Below, in pieces: positions 63,367-64,000 of a stretch of 64,000 nt of DNA. The DNA comes from Opitutaceae bacterium TAV5 (GTDB lineage: Bacteria; Verrucomicrobiota; Verrucomicrobiia; Opitutales; Opitutaceae): contig CP007053.1 in assembly GCA_000242935.3 (NCBI GenBank), positions 4,759,001-4,823,000 on the forward strand. Reading direction: 5' to 3'. The position numbers and the translations under genes were made by a program. The first letter of the stretch is position 1. The number at the start of each line of letters is the position of its first letter. The notes under the pieces are model-generated. The model was not told the origin of the DNA. It worked only from the letters and a program-made list of their open reading frames with translations, and did not search any database.

Positions 63367-64000
63367 TTACCGGACCGATCCCGGCGTCCGGTCCCAGATG
63401 GTGAGATTCGTCAGGTCACGCGGGCGGGTCCTGAAGACCAGGGAGGCGGCGTAGCAGACGACCACCATGATGACGTTGCCGATGATCGAGGTGTAGTAGG
63501 GATCGAATACACGGGGCAGCGCGCCATACTGCATGAGCAGCGCGTAGATCGTGAACGCCACCGTGGCCGCGATGCCTGCGAGCACGGCGCGGGCGTCACC
63601 GCGGCGGCACAGCATCCCGAACAAAAACATGCCCGCGATGCCGCCGCCGAGAATCGCGGTGATGATGATCGTGAAATCATTGAGCGTTTTTGTATTCGAA
63701 AGATGAAACACAAACGCCCCGCCGACCATCAGCGCGGAGACCAGCAGCGAGGCCAGCCGCCCGGCGCGCAGGTAGTGCCGGTCGTCGCGCGTTTTCACCA
63801 GGTATTTTTTGTAGAGATCATGCACCAGCACCATGCTGCCGGAGTTGATGGCGCTGCTGAGCGTGGACATGGCGGCGGCGAGCGCGGCGGAGATCACCAC
63901 ACCCGAAAGCCCCGGGGGCAGCACCGTGATGATGAAGTGCGGCAGGATGCCCTCGGCCTTGAGCGTGCTTCCGAGGATGCCCAGCGAGGTCTCGTCGGGA
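63367..64000 (-). CDS. Sodium:solute symporter family protein, 5' end missing
   Basis: The frame is open to the window end, so the N-terminus lies beyond 64000 and 211 residues are visible. Sodium:solute symporters (SSS) import sugars, amino acids or organic acids with sodium. The visible C-terminal half has about five helices. It shows the sodium-site-like motif SAALAAAMSTLSSAINSGSM, then VHDLYKKYLVKTRDDRHYLR, the late helix ILGGGIAGMFLFGMLCRRGD and a hydrophilic end. The ALAAAMSTLSSAINS phrase is strongly diagnostic for the family. It precedes the PEP-CTERM and hydrolase genes on the same strand, so it probably imports a sugar released by them. Confidence 0.92.
   Translation of the reverse strand, partial: PDETSLGILGSTLKAEGILPHFIITVLPPGLSGVVISAALAAAMSTLSSAINSGSMVLVHDLYKKYLVKTRDDRHYLRAGRLASLLVSALMVGGAFVFHLSNTKTLNDFTIIITAILGGGIAGMFLFGMLCRRGDARAVLAGIAATVAFTIYALLMQYGALPRVFDPYYTSIIGNVIMVVVCYAASLVFRTRPRDLTNLTIWDRTPGSVR

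Overview
This is a roughly 65% GC chromosomal window that looks like a member of the Verrucomicrobia, most likely Opitutaceae or a close relative. The reasons are four PEP-CTERM surface proteins, prepilin-like proteins with H-X9-DG-type ends, a TIGR02597-like protein, an ExbB protein carrying a DUF2341/LamG ectodomain, a B-type succinate dehydrogenase, many glycoside hydrolases, weak Shine-Dalgarno sequences and dispersed short GC-rich palindromes. The assignment is inference; no rRNA is present.

Layout. 1-4362 (+): tail of a TIGR02597-like protein, a PEP-CTERM protein and a large secreted metallophosphoesterase, closed by a strong terminator. 4363-5155: non-coding, with an AT-rich leader. 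5156-7226 (+): a PstS-like secreted protein and a PEP-CTERM protein. 7461-26237 (+): a two-partner secretion locus made of a TpsB transporter, an ExbB-like protein with a LamG ectodomain, ExbD, TonB, a porin, a periplasmic coiled-coil protein, a 3536-residue filamentous-haemagglutinin-like TpsA exoprotein and a winged-helix protein. 26460-29728: two MDR dehydrogenases (-) divergent from an AraC regulator (+). 29844-40918: a divergent chitin/GlcNAc-type locus. Its minus arm is a ROK regulator, GH18, a GPH-type MFS transporter and GH20. Its plus arm is a PEP-CTERM protein, a prepilin-like protein, a GH18 enzyme fused to the same domain as the PEP-CTERM protein, and a NagX/HGSNAT-like membrane acetyltransferase. 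41008-45767 (-): a GNAT, tRNA-Ala(GGC) and sdhBAC. 46023-53866: a PaaK-like adenylating enzyme divergent from an alpha-oxoamine synthase, hisH, a DUF2007 protein, a repeat-rich gap and a 1167-residue conserved protein that may be a PPi-type PEP carboxykinase. 54045-64000 (-): a second glycan locus with a sodium:solute symporter (cut by the window end), a PEP-CTERM protein, a sialidase-like protein, a prepilin-like protein, a beta-helix protein, an SGNH hydrolase, a GH78 rhamnosidase and a serine hydrolase, some with overlapping start and stop codons.

The genes suggest a polysaccharide degrader that displays enzymes and adhesins on its surface. The most unusual assemblies are the secretion locus with its own TonB-ExbB-ExbD motor and porin, and the roughly 240-residue domain found both on a PEP-CTERM anchor and in front of a GH18 catalytic domain. 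Several palindromic or inverted-repeat families also stand out, two of which are embedded in the coding ends of the giant exoprotein gene.
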